A stretch of DNA of 64,000 bases from Bacteroides zhangwenhongii (GCF_009193325.2 NZ_CP059856.1:558001-622000); one strand, 5' to 3'; shown: positions 19,474 to 31,604, counted from the stretch's first letter. The notes: generated by a model from the letters alone, not told the origin. Translations and numbers: made by a program.

Positions 19474-22400
19474 ATGAAAAATGTATTCACTTTTCTATTA
19501 TTATTGTTTTCTTTGTTATGCAATGGACAATCTCCTAAGTTATTCACTACTGACAAAGAACTCTCCAGTAGTCTGATTAATCAAATATATCAAGACCGGA
19601 ACGGTTTCATTTGGATTGCAACAGAAGATGGTCTGAACCGTTATGACGGTGCTAAATTTACCATATACAAACATGAGCCCAATAACGAACATTCGTTAGC
19701 CCACAATTTTGTTCGTACTGTTTTTGAAGACAGCAAAGGTCATTTGCTTATCGGCACATATATAGGAATTCAAATGTATGATCCGGCCACGGACAATTTT
19801 ACTCCACTTGCCAAATTGGAAGATACCGGAGAAACGCTTGAAAGCAACATTAATTCTTTCATCGAGCGAAAAAACGGAGAGATATGGGTATCCGGAAATG
19901 TGTTGTGCAAGCTGGACATCAAAGACCATCTGTTGACTGTCCGGAAAGTCGATATTGCAGTCACTTCACCCGGAAGCCTGTTTGAAGATAAAAAACAAAA
20001 TGTATGGATGGCAAAAGGGGAAGAAGGAGTATATCAACTCACTCCCGACAATCAGCTTACGTTACACTTGTCTAAAGACAACGGATACGTCAAAAGTATA
20101 TGTGAGGATCAACGAGGCAACATTTATGTAGGAAGTATACGAAAAGGACTATTCATTTACGATAAAGAACGTAAAACCTTTGTTCCGGTCGATTTGAAAG
20201 AGAAAGGAGAACTTCCTGTTTGCTTCCTTTATTCCGGTATACCCAATGAATTGTATATCGGCACTGACGGCAAGGGAGTAGCCATTTATAATATCCGAAC
20301 ACACGAAATCTCCGAATACAAGTTTGACAATAATTATTTCGATTCGGGAAACTCAAAAATACACTCCATTCTAAAGGACAATTCGGGTAACTTATGGCTA
20401 GCTGTTTATCAGAAAGGAGTTATATTAATTCCGGCCCGCACCAACAGCTTTAAGTATATCGGACATAAATCAACAGATAAAAATTGCATAGGCTCCTGTT
20501 GTATTACTTCGTTCTGCAAAGATAATAACGGAACTTTATGGATAGGAACGGATAACGACGGTATTTATGCCCTTACAGAAAAATTAGAACCGGCAAAACA
20601 TTTCTCACACACCACCCATCCTCATTCAGTACCCTCAACTGTTATTAAATTGTATGAAGACTCCGAACACAATATGTGGATTGGCTCCTTTATCAACGGT
20701 ATGGGAAAGCTGAACAAACAGACAGGATTATGCGATTACCAGTACAAACTGGTAGATAAGAACAACAACTATATACAACGTGTATATGATTTCGCAGAAG
20801 ATAAAAACAAGCGTCTCTGGATTGCGACAATGGGATTCGGTTTGTTCTACTATGACCTGAAAACGAAAGAATTTACATCCGTACAATCTCAGACATCTCT
20901 AATCAACGAATGGATAGGTTGTCTGCACTATTCCGATGATAATAAACTGTATGTCGGAACTTATGACGGCGTCAACTGTATAGACCTTGACAGTCCTGAT
21001 TTTCAAAGTCATAAGATACTCTCACAAAATGTTATTTATTCAATCTTTGAAGATGACGAAGGAGTTGTCTGGTTGGGCAGTTCCGAAGGATTATCCGGTT
21101 GGAATAAAAATACGAAAGAACTAACCACTTATACTACTGCAGACGGATTGCCCAGTAATACAATATATGCCATACAAGGAGATGGAAAAGATTTTCTTTG
21201 GATAAGCACCAATGCCGGAATTTCCCAATTCCAAAAGAAAAACAACAAATTTATCAATTATTATGTCAGCGACGGATTACAGGGAAATGAGTTCTACAAG
21301 AATGCCTCCTTCAAAGATAAACAAGGTATTATCTGGTTTGGCGGAATGAATGGTATCACCTATTTCAATCCGCAAGACATTATCAATCCGGCAAAAACAT
21401 GGAATATCCGGATTACCGACTTTTTCCTGCATAACAATCCGGTTAGAAAAGGAATGAAATCCGGTATTCACAATATTATCAACTGCCCTGTATTCAACGC
21501 AAAAGAGTTTTATCTATCCCATAAAGACAATGTGTTCAGTATCGAGTTTGCCACTCTGGAATTAAATGCCCCCGAACACATCAACTACCTTTATTCTATC
21601 AACGATGAAAAATGGATTAGTTTGCCCAAAGGTGTAAACCGTATCTCATTCAGCAATCTGAAACCCGGTACCTATAACTTTAAAATCAGAGCAAAAGACA
21701 ACACTGTGTATTCAAATATAAAAGAAATTACCATCTTTATATCTCCTGCATGGTATGCTTCATGGTGGGCCAAAGTTATCTATTCCTTATTATTACTGAC
21801 CATTATATTTATCATTATTCTTCAGATCAGACATCGGTACAGAATGCATCAGGAAATGCTGCAACATATCCATGCCGAACAAATCAATGAAGCAAAATTG
21901 CAGTTCTTTATCAACATCTCTCATGAGATACGCACTCCGATGTCTCTAATCATCAGCCCTCTACAGAAACTGATTAAGAATGAGGACAACAATGAACGCC
22001 TGAAAATATATCATATTATCTACAGAAATGCGGAACGTATTCTGAATCTTGTCAATCAACTAATGGATATTCGGAAAATTGATAAAGGACAAATGTTCCT
22101 GATGTTCCGGGAAACCAACATTATTCCTTTTATTGAGGATTTATGTACAACTTTCAGTCAACAGGCAAATACAAAGAATATCCGGCTACAACTTCACAGT
22201 ACGCTCCGGGAACTGAATGTATGGGTAGACACAGGTAATTTTGATAAGATTATCCTGAATATTCTGTCTAATGCCTTCAAGTTTACTCCTGAAAAAGGAA
22301 ACATAGATATTACCATCCGTACGGGAGAAGATAATACACTGCCCGATCCCTTGAAACAATATGCCGAAATAATTATCGCGGATACCGGAACAGGCATCGA

Positions 22401-23493
22401 TGAACAGGAAAAAGAACATATCTTCGAACGTTTCTATCAGATCCGTAACAGCCAACAGAATCCGAAAGGCGGAACAGGAATAGGATTACATCTGACTCGT
22501 TCATTAGTGGAATTACATCATGGAATTATCTATGTAGAAAATAATAAAGAACAACCGGGTTGCCGTTTTATTATCCGATTACCGTTGGGTAACAAGCATC
22601 TACGACCTGAAGAAGTTGACAACAATAAGCAAAAGGTAACAGTTACCGTACCAACTGTTCCTGTCATCTCTTCCATTATAGAAAATGAGGAAGAAAAGAA
22701 AGTCAGGGTAAAAACTAAATATCGCGTATTAATTGTAGAAGACGACGAAGAAATCCGAAATTATATAGCGAAGGAGTTTGGGGACAAATTTCATATCATG
22801 GAAAGCCGTAATGGTAAAGAAGCATTAGAGCAAATATTTAAAAAGGCTCCGGATTTAGTCATTAGTGACATCATGATGCCCGAAATGGACGGACTCACCT
22901 TATGCCGGAAGATCAAGCAAAATGTAAACCTCAACCATATCCCAGTCATTTTGCTTACTGCGAAAACGAGGGAAGAAGACAACCTTGAAGGTCTGAATAC
23001 AGGAGCCGACGCCTATATCATGAAGCCATTCAATATCGAAATTCTGCAAAAGACTGTAGAAAATCTGATTAATACACGACAGCAGTTACGCAAAGTATTT
23101 ACAGGCCAGCAAAACCTGGAGAACAAGGTTCAGAAACTAGAAGTGAAATCACCCGATGAGAAATTGATGGAACGTATTATGAAAGTGATCAATGAAAACA
23201 TCAGTAACCCTAACTTGACAATAGAGACAATCACCACCGAAGTAGGTATCAGCCGCGTACATCTTCACAGGAAACTCAAGGAGCTCACCAACCAGACAAC
23301 CCGTGACTTTATACGTAATATACGTTTAAAAGAAGCCGCTCGTCTATTGTCCGAAAAACAGCATACCATATCCGAGATAGCCATGTTAACAGGATTCACT
23401 GATCCTAATAATTTCTCGACAACATTCAAAGAATTGTATGGAATGCCGCCTTCAATGTATATGAAAGAGCAGTTGAGTAAAAAAGAAGAGTAA
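19474..23493 (+). CDS. hybrid two-component system (HTCS) xylan sensor-regulator
   Basis: A 1339-residue one-protein two-component system. A signal peptide (MKNVFTFLLLLFSLLCNG) is followed by about 660 residues of repeated propeller blades of the type DRNGFIWIATEDGLNRYDG (periplasmic sensor). Next come a Y_Y_Y domain (about 690-755), one membrane helix (765-790), the histidine kinase with His817 in NISHEIRTP, and an ATPase domain (NILSNAFKF, IADTGTGID, GGTGIGLHL). A receiver domain follows with Asp1132 in VISDIMMPEMDG, then a C-terminal AraC-type DNA-binding domain (about 1240-1335). HTCS proteins bind imported oligosaccharides in the periplasm and switch on the PUL; xylo-oligosaccharide is the likely ligand. 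I prefer the ATG at 19474 to an in-frame TTG at 19447, because the signal peptide follows it directly. Confidence 0.95.
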   Translation: MKNVFTFLLLLFSLLCNGQSPKLFTTDKELSSSLINQIYQDRNGFIWIATEDGLNRYDGAKFTIYKHEPNNEHSLAHNFVRTVFEDSKGHLLIGTYIGIQMYDPATDNFTPLAKLEDTGETLESNINSFIERKNGEIWVSGNVLCKLDIKDHLLTVRKVDIAVTSPGSLFEDKKQNVWMAKGEEGVYQLTPDNQLTLHLSKDNGYVKSICEDQRGNIYVGSIRKGLFIYDKERKTFVPVDLKEKGELPVCFLYSGIPNELYIGTDGKGVAIYNIRTHEISEYKFDNNYFDSGNSKIHSILKDNSGNLWLAVYQKGVILIPARTNSFKYIGHKSTDKNCIGSCCITSFCKDNNGTLWIGTDNDGIYALTEKLEPAKHFSHTTHPHSVPSTVIKLYEDSEHNMWIGSFINGMGKLNKQTGLCDYQYKLVDKNNNYIQRVYDFAEDKNKRLWIATMGFGLFYYDLKTKEFTSVQSQTSLINEWIGCLHYSDDNKLYVGTYDGVNCIDLDSPDFQSHKILSQNVIYSIFEDDEGVVWLGSSEGLSGWNKNTKELTTYTTADGLPSNTIYAIQGDGKDFLWISTNAGISQFQKKNNKFINYYVSDGLQGNEFYKNASFKDKQGIIWFGGMNGITYFNPQDIINPAKTWNIRITDFFLHNNPVRKGMKSGIHNIINCPVFNAKEFYLSHKDNVFSIEFATLELNAPEHINYLYSINDEKWISLPKGVNRISFSNLKPGTYNFKIRAKDNTVYSNIKEITIFISPAWYASWWAKVIYSLLLLTIIFIIILQIRHRYRMHQEMLQHIHAEQINEAKLQFFINISHEIRTPMSLIISPLQKLIKNEDNNERLKIYHIIYRNAERILNLVNQLMDIRKIDKGQMFLMFRETNIIPFIEDLCTTFSQQANTKNIRLQLHSTLRELNVWVDTGNFDKIILNILSNAFKFTPEKGNIDITIRTGEDNTLPDPLKQYAEIIIADTGTGIDEQEKEHIFERFYQIRNSQQNPKGGTGIGLHLTRSLVELHHGIIYVENNKEQPGCRFIIRLPLGNKHLRPEEVDNNKQKVTVTVPTVPVISSIIENEEEKKVRVKTKYRVLIVEDDEEIRNYIAKEFGDKFHIMESRNGKEALEQIFKKAPDLVISDIMMPEMDGLTLCRKIKQNVNLNHIPVILLTAKTREEDNLEGLNTGADAYIMKPFNIEILQKTVENLINTRQQLRKVFTGQQNLENKVQKLEVKSPDEKLMERIMKVINENISNPNLTIETITTEVGISRVHLHRKLKELTNQTTRDFIRNIRLKEAARLLSEKQHTISEIAMLTGFTDPNNFSTTFKELYGMPPSMYMKEQLSKKEE

Positions 23494-23505
23494 CCCAACT
23501 GCTCT
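23466..23505. terminator. possible bidirectional terminator between HTCS and GH43
   Basis: A 10-bp inverted repeat (AGAGCAGTTG / CAACTGCTCT) with a 20-nt loop spans the 3' end of the HTCS gene and the 21-bp convergent gap. The loop is long and no clear T run follows, so this is a weak call. Confidence 0.35.
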
Positions 23506-23514
23506 CTAGCATGT

Positions 23515-24903
23515 TTATCTGTTAAACTTGTACCAATCAAAGTTAAACAGTTTACAGCCTTTACGTCCTTTGAATACAAAATAAATATCTTGTATTCCTG
23601 TGACCGGTTTTACAATATCAGCCTGCAATGTTTTCCAGCATTCCCAACCTCCCGTTGAAGGAATAGTCAGTTCCGCAATTAATGGTCCGCTTATACTGTC
23701 TGTACGTACTTCAAGTGTCCCGCCACGAAGGGCACTGGCAACGGTAGCTGTAAACCGTTTGGGAGATTTATTGCCGAAATCCACTTCACGTACCTTTAGA
23801 TAGTCTCCATTATGAATTTCAGATATATATATACCGGTTTTCACATTTGGCTCGGACTTCACTCCTTCAGAAAAAGCGATTGTTTCAGCTTCCACCCTTT
23901 CGTAAGGATTGAGCGTGCCTACTGGTGACACCCCTTCCCGGGTAGCATTAATAATCGGGAAAGTGCCGTCAGCGTTATATTTGAACTGCTCCACCGCTGC
24001 ACTTCGCCCGAAGCCTCCGCCACCTGGCAGTTTACCTGTATGGTAGAAAAAGTAGGAATTGCCTTTATAGTCTATCACCCCACAATGGTTGGTAAACGAG
24101 CCCGTATCCTGTAAAGGCATGATTTCTCCCATATACTTCCACGGTCCAAGAGGTCCGTCACTCATGGAATAGGCAATATGTTCGGGTACACCTCCGGCAG
24201 CATAAAGAAGATAGTATTTTCCTTCCCGTTTATGAAGCCATGGACCTTCAGTATAAGTATCTTTATACTTAACACCTTTGACACGCTTTTCCGGATTGGG
24301 TGCACCGAAACTTTCAATAGTCTGTTCCAGTTTGCCCACTTCACCTTTCAAGGAAATCATGTCGTCATTCAGTTCTGCATAATAGATATTGGGATTTCCC
24401 CAATACAGATAAGCACGACCGTCATCATCAATGAAGACCGTAGGATCAATATAGTCCCAGCTTCCGTCATGAAGGGGTTTACCGATGGCATCCTTAAAAG
24501 GACCGACAGGCGTATCGCCTACCGCCACACCGATTGCCATGGCATTGGTCAGTTTAGAGTGTAAACAGACATACCAATAAAACTTACCATTACGTTCGAT
24601 GCACTGTGCTGCCCAGGCACGGTCGTCCGCCCAAGCAAATGATTCAATAGCAAGAGGAGAACCATGGTCAGTCCAATTTACCATATCTTTGGTAGAATAC
24701 ACACGCCATTCCTGCATCCAGAAAAAATCAGCCTTGTCTTCATCGTGTCCCGTATACACATACAAGGTGCCGTCGTGCACCATAGGAGCCGGGTCTGTAG
24801 TAAAGCAAGTTTGCACAATCGGGTTTTGTGCCGACAGTCCTCCTTCGGTCATAACCGAAACGAGCAACAATGTGGCTGCGATAAATGTAGATTTCATTTT
24901 CAT
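23515..24903 (-). CDS. GH43 glycosidase with C-terminal CBM6
   Basis: A secreted enzyme of 462 residues from the ATG at 24903 (MKMKSTFIAATLLLVSVM is a signal peptide); the frame is open further but that start overlaps the esterase gene. The GH43 five-bladed propeller shows the base Asp in CFTTDPAPMVHDG, the pKa-modulating Asp in YIDPTVFIDDDGRAYLYWG, and the acid Glu in YTEGPWLHKR. The last 130 residues (RVEAETIAFSEGVKSEPN to YFVFKGRKGCKLFNFDWYKF) are a CBM6-like module. GH43-CBM6 proteins in xylan loci are arabinofuranosidases or xylosidases; subfamily 29 is likely but unverified. It is a paralogue of the enzyme at 45133-46461 and ends the long leftward operon. Confidence 0.9.
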   Translation of the reverse strand: MKMKSTFIAATLLLVSVMTEGGLSAQNPIVQTCFTTDPAPMVHDGTLYVYTGHDEDKADFFWMQEWRVYSTKDMVNWTDHGSPLAIESFAWADDRAWAAQCIERNGKFYWYVCLHSKLTNAMAIGVAVGDTPVGPFKDAIGKPLHDGSWDYIDPTVFIDDDGRAYLYWGNPNIYYAELNDDMISLKGEVGKLEQTIESFGAPNPEKRVKGVKYKDTYTEGPWLHKREGKYYLLYAAGGVPEHIAYSMSDGPLGPWKYMGEIMPLQDTGSFTNHCGVIDYKGNSYFFYHTGKLPGGGGFGRSAAVEQFKYNADGTFPIINATREGVSPVGTLNPYERVEAETIAFSEGVKSEPNVKTGIYISEIHNGDYLKVREVDFGNKSPKRFTATVASALRGGTLEVRTDSISGPLIAELTIPSTGGWECWKTLQADIVKPVTGIQDIYFVFKGRKGCKLFNFDWYKFNR

Positions 24904-24910
24904 GCTATTT

Positions 24911-26845
<1,935 letters not shown>

Positions 26846-26848
26846 TTA

Positions 26849-28174
26849 TTATTCATCCATTTCGGCATACTCTTTAAACCAGTGATAAATAGCCCACGGG
26901 CACGCTTCCGGATCATTCAAAAAAGTATAGTTTCCCGGTTCACCCGCTACATCCTTAAAAGCAGCCAGTTCATGAGACTTTGTAGTAAAGAACAGCCAGG
27001 AAACATTGCCGGATTGATCGGCTATGTATTTGAAATTAGCTCCAAAACCTTCGCCTTTCGCCACTCCCGTAATACTTTTCCCCCATGTTGCATCATATTT
27101 CTTCGGTGCCCAGTCTATCTCAGTCACCATGACAGGAGCAAAACTAGCTACCGGACCTACTTGCTTGTCCCAACCACGTTGGAAAGGTTCATATCCCCCT
27201 CCTGTAGAGGAGCCATTTCCTTCACCACTGTCCTGTTCGGCATCACTTCCATACCAGCCCGGATAACAGTGTACGGCAAAACCAATATTTTCTCCTTCGA
27301 TACGATGGTCTTTATAGCCACTATACTGAGATTGCCAGCCCAATCCGGGTACCCAAATGATATTGTTACAAGCATTTCCACGTATTTTATCAACAATCGC
27401 CTGAAAATACTTTTGCATATTGATGAAGCAAGCATCACCGTCACCACCATATTTACCGTCTGTACCTTTTATATGAACGGGTTCATTAGCCAATTCGAAC
27501 ATAATCCCGGGATTATTCTTCACAACAGCATTCTGCGATACAATGTCCCATACTTTCAGCAGAAACTCCTGATAAGAATCTCCCAACTCTATACCTAGAT
27601 ACCTGTTATCTTCAGTATCACCTGCATGTGGACAAACTCCCGGCGGGCGCATCACCACATACATCCCTTTAGAAATAAAATATTCCGCCATCGGGACAAA
27701 TAACTCTTTCAGGTACTTCTTGAAACGTGTTTCCGAGAAACGTTCATGTCCTTCATAACGCACATAAGGCAACGTAGTATCATCACTCCAATAAGGATCC
27801 ATGTGCAGACGTACAAAGTTAAATTTCCATCCGGCAGCCAGTATTTTATCCACCATACTTTTGTTATAGCTAAGACAACTGCTTACATCATAATTACTCC
27901 ATGCGTTGTTATTAAAATAAGGACTATAAGTCTGCGTAAATCCATGCAAGTTGACAATTTTCCCTTGTTCATTTTTCAGATAACGTCCCTCTACATGTAA
28001 AGGAACAACCAGCTTCGGAGAATCAGGATCATCATCCGATTCATCACCGCCGGTATCATCACCGGGTGTTGTTTCTTCTGTTTTTTTTTCGTTTTCCTCT
28101 TGCGGAATTTCATCCTTGCCACAAGCAGAAAACAACAGACAAGACAAAGTTAATATACCTATTATTCTTTTCAT
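26849..28174 (-). CDS. GH5 endo-xylanase-type lipoprotein
   Basis: A 441-residue lipoprotein: signal peptide MKRIIGILTLSCLLFSAC with the lipid-modified Cys at residue 18, then an acidic, E/D/T-rich linker (about 20-55) of the kind that displays surface enzymes. The (beta/alpha)8 domain has the acid/base Glu231 in MFELANEPVH and the nucleophile Glu352 in MVTEIDWAPK. LHGFTQTYSPYFN and RLHMDPYWSD are also recognisable. Bacteroidetes xylan loci carry GH5 subfamily 21 endo-xylanases at this position; the subfamily is inferred from context. Likely cuts xylan at the cell surface together with GH10. A stable hairpin lies between GH10 and this gene. Confidence 0.88.
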   Translation of the reverse strand: MKRIIGILTLSCLLFSACGKDEIPQEENEKKTEETTPGDDTGGDESDDDPDSPKLVVPLHVEGRYLKNEQGKIVNLHGFTQTYSPYFNNNAWSNYDVSSCLSYNKSMVDKILAAGWKFNFVRLHMDPYWSDDTTLPYVRYEGHERFSETRFKKYLKELFVPMAEYFISKGMYVVMRPPGVCPHAGDTEDNRYLGIELGDSYQEFLLKVWDIVSQNAVVKNNPGIMFELANEPVHIKGTDGKYGGDGDACFINMQKYFQAIVDKIRGNACNNIIWVPGLGWQSQYSGYKDHRIEGENIGFAVHCYPGWYGSDAEQDSGEGNGSSTGGGYEPFQRGWDKQVGPVASFAPVMVTEIDWAPKKYDATWGKSITGVAKGEGFGANFKYIADQSGNVSWLFFTTKSHELAAFKDVAGEPGNYTFLNDPEACPWAIYHWFKEYAEMDE

Positions 28175-28212
28175 AATTTCATCAATCTATTTAATTACAT
28201 CTATTTAAAATA

Positions 28213-28243
28213 ATAGCGGAGCTCTATCGAGAGACTCCGCTAT
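28213..28243 (-). terminator. intercistronic hairpin between GH10 and GH5 genes
   Basis: Arms ATAGCGGAG and CTCCGCTAT form a 9-bp GC-rich stem with an inner stem in the loop. On the transcribed (minus) strand it is followed by an A/T-rich stretch with a TTATTTT run. It sits in the 127-bp gap downstream of the GH10 stop. It may be a partial terminator or an RNA-stability element separating xus-GH10 from the downstream enzymes. Confidence 0.5.
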
Positions 28244-28301
28244 CCGGACGAGCGTGCCTAATCTAAATCAGCATAAACTACATGATAGTTCTCTATCTCA
28301 T

Positions 28302-30500
28302 TTATTTACTGGCAGTACCATTTTTCAAACCTTCAAGGAAACCAACATAGACAGGTTTGCGATTGTAATTCAAATCCCACAGACCAATTGGTTGTCCTTT
28401 TCTCCAGAAGGAGTTTTCAGAAGGGCTGTCTGTCGGACTCCAATGAGTGATGCCATATTGCTGTGCCACTGGAATAATCTCAAAATATTTCTCAATAATG
28501 AACTGATAGAAATCAGACATATTCTGCTGCATTTCGTCTGTCAGATTCTCTGTCAGTATCGTTTCACCAGCTGCATCGACAATACCCATATCCAATTCTG
28601 TGATCTTTATGAGCTTACCGGTAGAAGCTAACAGGGTAAACATATTGATAATGGCGTTTTCCTTACTAGCCTGAGTAGCAGGATTCATATAGTAAGACAC
28701 ATGCATTTGAGTACCGATACCGTCCACCTTTGTTTCCCCGTCAGACTCCCAACGTTCGATCCAATGTATCAAGCTCTTTAACTTCTTATTCTGATCCCAG
28801 TCGGATTCCAGATTATAGTCGTTAATAAAAAGCTTCAACTCATCAGGGTTACCACCGGACTCCGCAAAATACTTACGCGCAAACTTAATCGGAATACGGG
28901 CGTAATCATCACCCAAATAATCCTGCCAATAGAAGTTTTCACCGGAAACACCATTATCATCTGTTTGAGAAGCTGACTGAAGATCGTAATAGCCATCCCC
29001 ATCCGAATCTTTTCCGGAAATAGGTTCATTCACGACATCCCATGCCTTAACATAACCACCGCAAGATTCCAACATACCTTTAATCCAACGCTCCAATTCG
29101 TTCGTTAGGATTTCTTCTTTCTCTTCCGGAGTCAGAGGAATCGTATTACCCGATTTCTGCCAATATATAGACAAATCATCAATATAGATGGTACCGACAT
29201 ACTTCCCATAATTAAAAAGAATACGAGTAGCCGCATCTCCCGTGCAGTTGGTAAATACAGTAACTTCTTCCCATTCTGTTGTAATTGGTATAGAAGGGAA
29301 GTCACCACGCCCGGCAAATCCGTCCGGTTTTTGAAAGGCCGCCCCAATACTACCTGCTACACTGCCTTTAATCTTCATCTTTAAGAAATAGGTAGTCCCT
29401 TCTGTCAAAGGAGCTGAAAAATCATAGCCAGCCTGTGCTTCCCAAGGATTTACTTCCGACGAATTTGTCATTTGATGTACTCCGTCAATCACCTGCCGAG
29501 TCGAATTATTTCCCCACCCCATCATAGCTGTTCCACTTGAAAAGTCATCCTCTAATATATATACATTAGTTAACACGGATCCACTTTCCTGAACCTCCTC
29601 TATACCATAGGTAAAATCAATCCAACTCGCTTTGCTCCATCGGGACAAATCTTTGCTTTCTTCGAAAGTAGAGTTTATAATCAAATTCCTATCAGAGCCC
29701 GCGGCAGTCAATGTTAAATCATCAAAATACAAATCACCGCCAAACAAACCGAAACAGAATCGTAACCTATCTATATCAGCAGAAGGCGTAAACGTGAATG
29801 TGTTAGTTGACCATTGCTCACCCGCTGAAAAGGTCCCTGCACCATATTGAGTGTCAGTCCCATCTTTCTTCCCCGGCCAGAACGGAAAGGTTATAGCCGA
29901 AGAAGCCTTCATCCGCACACTTATAGTATATTCTTGATTTGCTATTAATGCTTCATCCAAATCATAATACAATTCCCAATCCCATACATTCGCTTGAGGC
30001 TTCGAGGTTTTTATATGAAGTGCGATTTCTGAACTACCAGGAACCGGTTCCGGTTCTTTATCCGCAATCAGCCCATTCAAATAAGCATTTTGCTGCTGTG
30101 AATGCCAACAGAGCGTATGCCCGTAAATACTGATTCCCGTTTCTTTAGCAGTTTTCACAAACTTCTTGACTGTACCGAAATCCATATTTCCTTTGGCATC
30201 TACACAGGAGCTATATTTCATGGCATTACCAGCCGTCACGTCGTCATAGTTATTGACAGTCAAAGTATAAACCAAATCTTGCTTCAAGAAGTCACTCACC
30301 GTGACTCCCGTTCCCAACTTGAAATCGGGATGGGAGATACGATCAATATATGTTTTCAAATCACCATATTCGTTCAAGTACTCATACTTTTTCAGACTCT
30401 CCGGTTTCTCCGTCTTGTAGTCCGCAAAAAGCGCATCCGCACAAGATACAGTTATTCCGACAACCATAGCAAGCAGTAAAATTCTATTATAGTATTTCAT
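28302..30500 (-). CDS. GH10 endo-beta-1,4-xylanase with inserted carbohydrate-binding modules
   Basis: A 732-residue lipoprotein (lipobox VGITVSC, Cys20). The GH10 barrel is split. The N-terminal part (residues about 45-150) includes FKLGTGVTVSDF and GHTLCWHSQQ. About 310 residues are then inserted, and the barrel resumes with YVKAWDVVNEPISG (acid/base Glu492) and KITELDMGIVD (nucleophile Glu635). The insert contains two beta-sandwich units: one with ALHIKTSKPQANVWDWELYY and LYFDDLTL, one with GWGNNSTRQVIDGVHQ and IYIDDLSIYW. They resemble CBM4/CBM22-type xylan-binding modules. GH10 enzymes with tandem inserted CBMs are the conserved partner of xusABCDE in Bacteroidetes. It acts at the cell surface, making xylo-oligosaccharides for the two SusC-like porins. 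Confidence 0.95.
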   Translation of the reverse strand: MKYYNRILLLAMVVGITVSCADALFADYKTEKPESLKKYEYLNEYGDLKTYIDRISHPDFKLGTGVTVSDFLKQDLVYTLTVNNYDDVTAGNAMKYSSCVDAKGNMDFGTVKKFVKTAKETGISIYGHTLCWHSQQQNAYLNGLIADKEPEPVPGSSEIALHIKTSKPQANVWDWELYYDLDEALIANQEYTISVRMKASSAITFPFWPGKKDGTDTQYGAGTFSAGEQWSTNTFTFTPSADIDRLRFCFGLFGGDLYFDDLTLTAAGSDRNLIINSTFEESKDLSRWSKASWIDFTYGIEEVQESGSVLTNVYILEDDFSSGTAMMGWGNNSTRQVIDGVHQMTNSSEVNPWEAQAGYDFSAPLTEGTTYFLKMKIKGSVAGSIGAAFQKPDGFAGRGDFPSIPITTEWEEVTVFTNCTGDAATRILFNYGKYVGTIYIDDLSIYWQKSGNTIPLTPEEKEEILTNELERWIKGMLESCGGYVKAWDVVNEPISGKDSDGDGYYDLQSASQTDDNGVSGENFYWQDYLGDDYARIPIKFARKYFAESGGNPDELKLFINDYNLESDWDQNKKLKSLIHWIERWESDGETKVDGIGTQMHVSYYMNPATQASKENAIINMFTLLASTGKLIKITELDMGIVDAAGETILTENLTDEMQQNMSDFYQFIIEKYFEIIPVAQQYGITHWSPTDSPSENSFWRKGQPIGLWDLNYNRKPVYVGFLEGLKNGTASK

Positions 30501-30519
30501 ATTCTTCTAGATTTAACGA

Positions 30520-31587
30520 TTAATTCTTCACATAGACCGGCGTAAAATCTTCTCTTGCCACACCACGACTATGCGCAACCAATGTATCTTCTGTTTCAAA
30601 CTTTAATCCATTACTGAAATCCACAGTATACTTCAAATAAATGGCATCACGATCTTTATTGCCCCAACTATTCTTCTCACCGTCTTGAACAAACTTACCT
30701 GTACCAGTAGCCGTAACGCCGTCCAACCCGGAAACCACACATTCATCGCCATTAAAAGCCAGCAGTAACTTATAACTGATATTACGCGGATTGTCCGTTG
30801 TCCCCAAATTGGTAGTAACTGTAAGAATGGTTTCAGTCAAGGATTTTGTTACAGTCTGACATATTTCATCATCTTCTACATACTCGTTATGACGATCATT
30901 CTCGGTAGTTGTCCCGTTTTCTGTCACTTTGTCCACGCCATGACGCAGATACTTACCAGTCCATTTATTGATGTATTTCACACAATAAAGTACATAATCC
31001 TGTGGTTGCACCAACCACACTGACGAATTACATCTGACGGCTTCTGCCCCTTCGGACAAAGTACCATTCAAAATACGGTCAGCATTAGTCACACCTGTCA
31101 TTACCAAAGGTATGACATAGGTAGCGGTCAGCGCTTCGGGATCAGCAAAGAAAGCATCAGTAAATGAGACTTCCACACCATCCATCAATACATTCTTCAG
31201 AGTGATCTTATCATCGGATAATGTATAGTAATTGGAAGGCATAGCTTTTACCGGCACATTCTCAGATGTAGAAGTGTACGAGTAATAAAGGTTATCACAC
31301 AATGTATTGTCTACTTCAATATCTATCGTGATATCCTTCTTATTAGCATAAACACCGCCCATAGTAGCATTAATCTTACATTTATGAGCGTTGTCCAACG
31401 TCGTATCATACTCATCTTCACCCATAACCAACGTTCTCACCGGATACTGGGTTGCAAAATAGACTGAAGTGCCGCCCTCATAATCAGGAAATTCATTATC
31501 TTGATTTTCACAGGATGTCATCGTCCATGAAACAAAAACTCCAACTGACATGGCAAATATTAATTTAATTAATTTCATATGCTTCAT
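30520..31587 (-). CDS. xusE: surface glycan-binding lipoprotein (DUF1735-type), XusE-like
   Basis: A 355-residue lipoprotein with signal peptide and lipobox WTMTSC (Cys26). The N-terminal half has YEGGTSVYFATQYPVRTLVMGEDEYDT and ITIDIEVDNTLCDNLYYSYT, the pattern of DUF1735 domains in Bacteroidetes surface glycan-binding proteins. A beta-rich C-terminal domain follows (YINKWTGKYLRHGVDKV). It lies between the second SusD and GH10, the fixed position of XusE in the xusA-E/xyn10 core described in Prevotella bryantii. No enzymatic motif is visible; binding of xylan at the cell surface is inferred. The symbol is assigned by position and family. Confidence 0.82.
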   Translation of the reverse strand: MKHMKLIKLIFAMSVGVFVSWTMTSCENQDNEFPDYEGGTSVYFATQYPVRTLVMGEDEYDTTLDNAHKCKINATMGGVYANKKDITIDIEVDNTLCDNLYYSYTSTSENVPVKAMPSNYYTLSDDKITLKNVLMDGVEVSFTDAFFADPEALTATYVIPLVMTGVTNADRILNGTLSEGAEAVRCNSSVWLVQPQDYVLYCVKYINKWTGKYLRHGVDKVTENGTTTENDRHNEYVEDDEICQTVTKSLTETILTVTTNLGTTDNPRNISYKLLLAFNGDECVVSGLDGVTATGTGKFVQDGEKNSWGNKDRDAIYLKYTVDFSNGLKFETEDTLVAHSRGVAREDFTPVYVKN

Positions 31588-31604
31588 TATTTATTATTTT
31601 ACAA

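Noticed and set aside
26882..27598. 238-codon open frame on the + strand
   Set aside because: Antisense to the GH5 gene, with no signal, domain or start context of its own.
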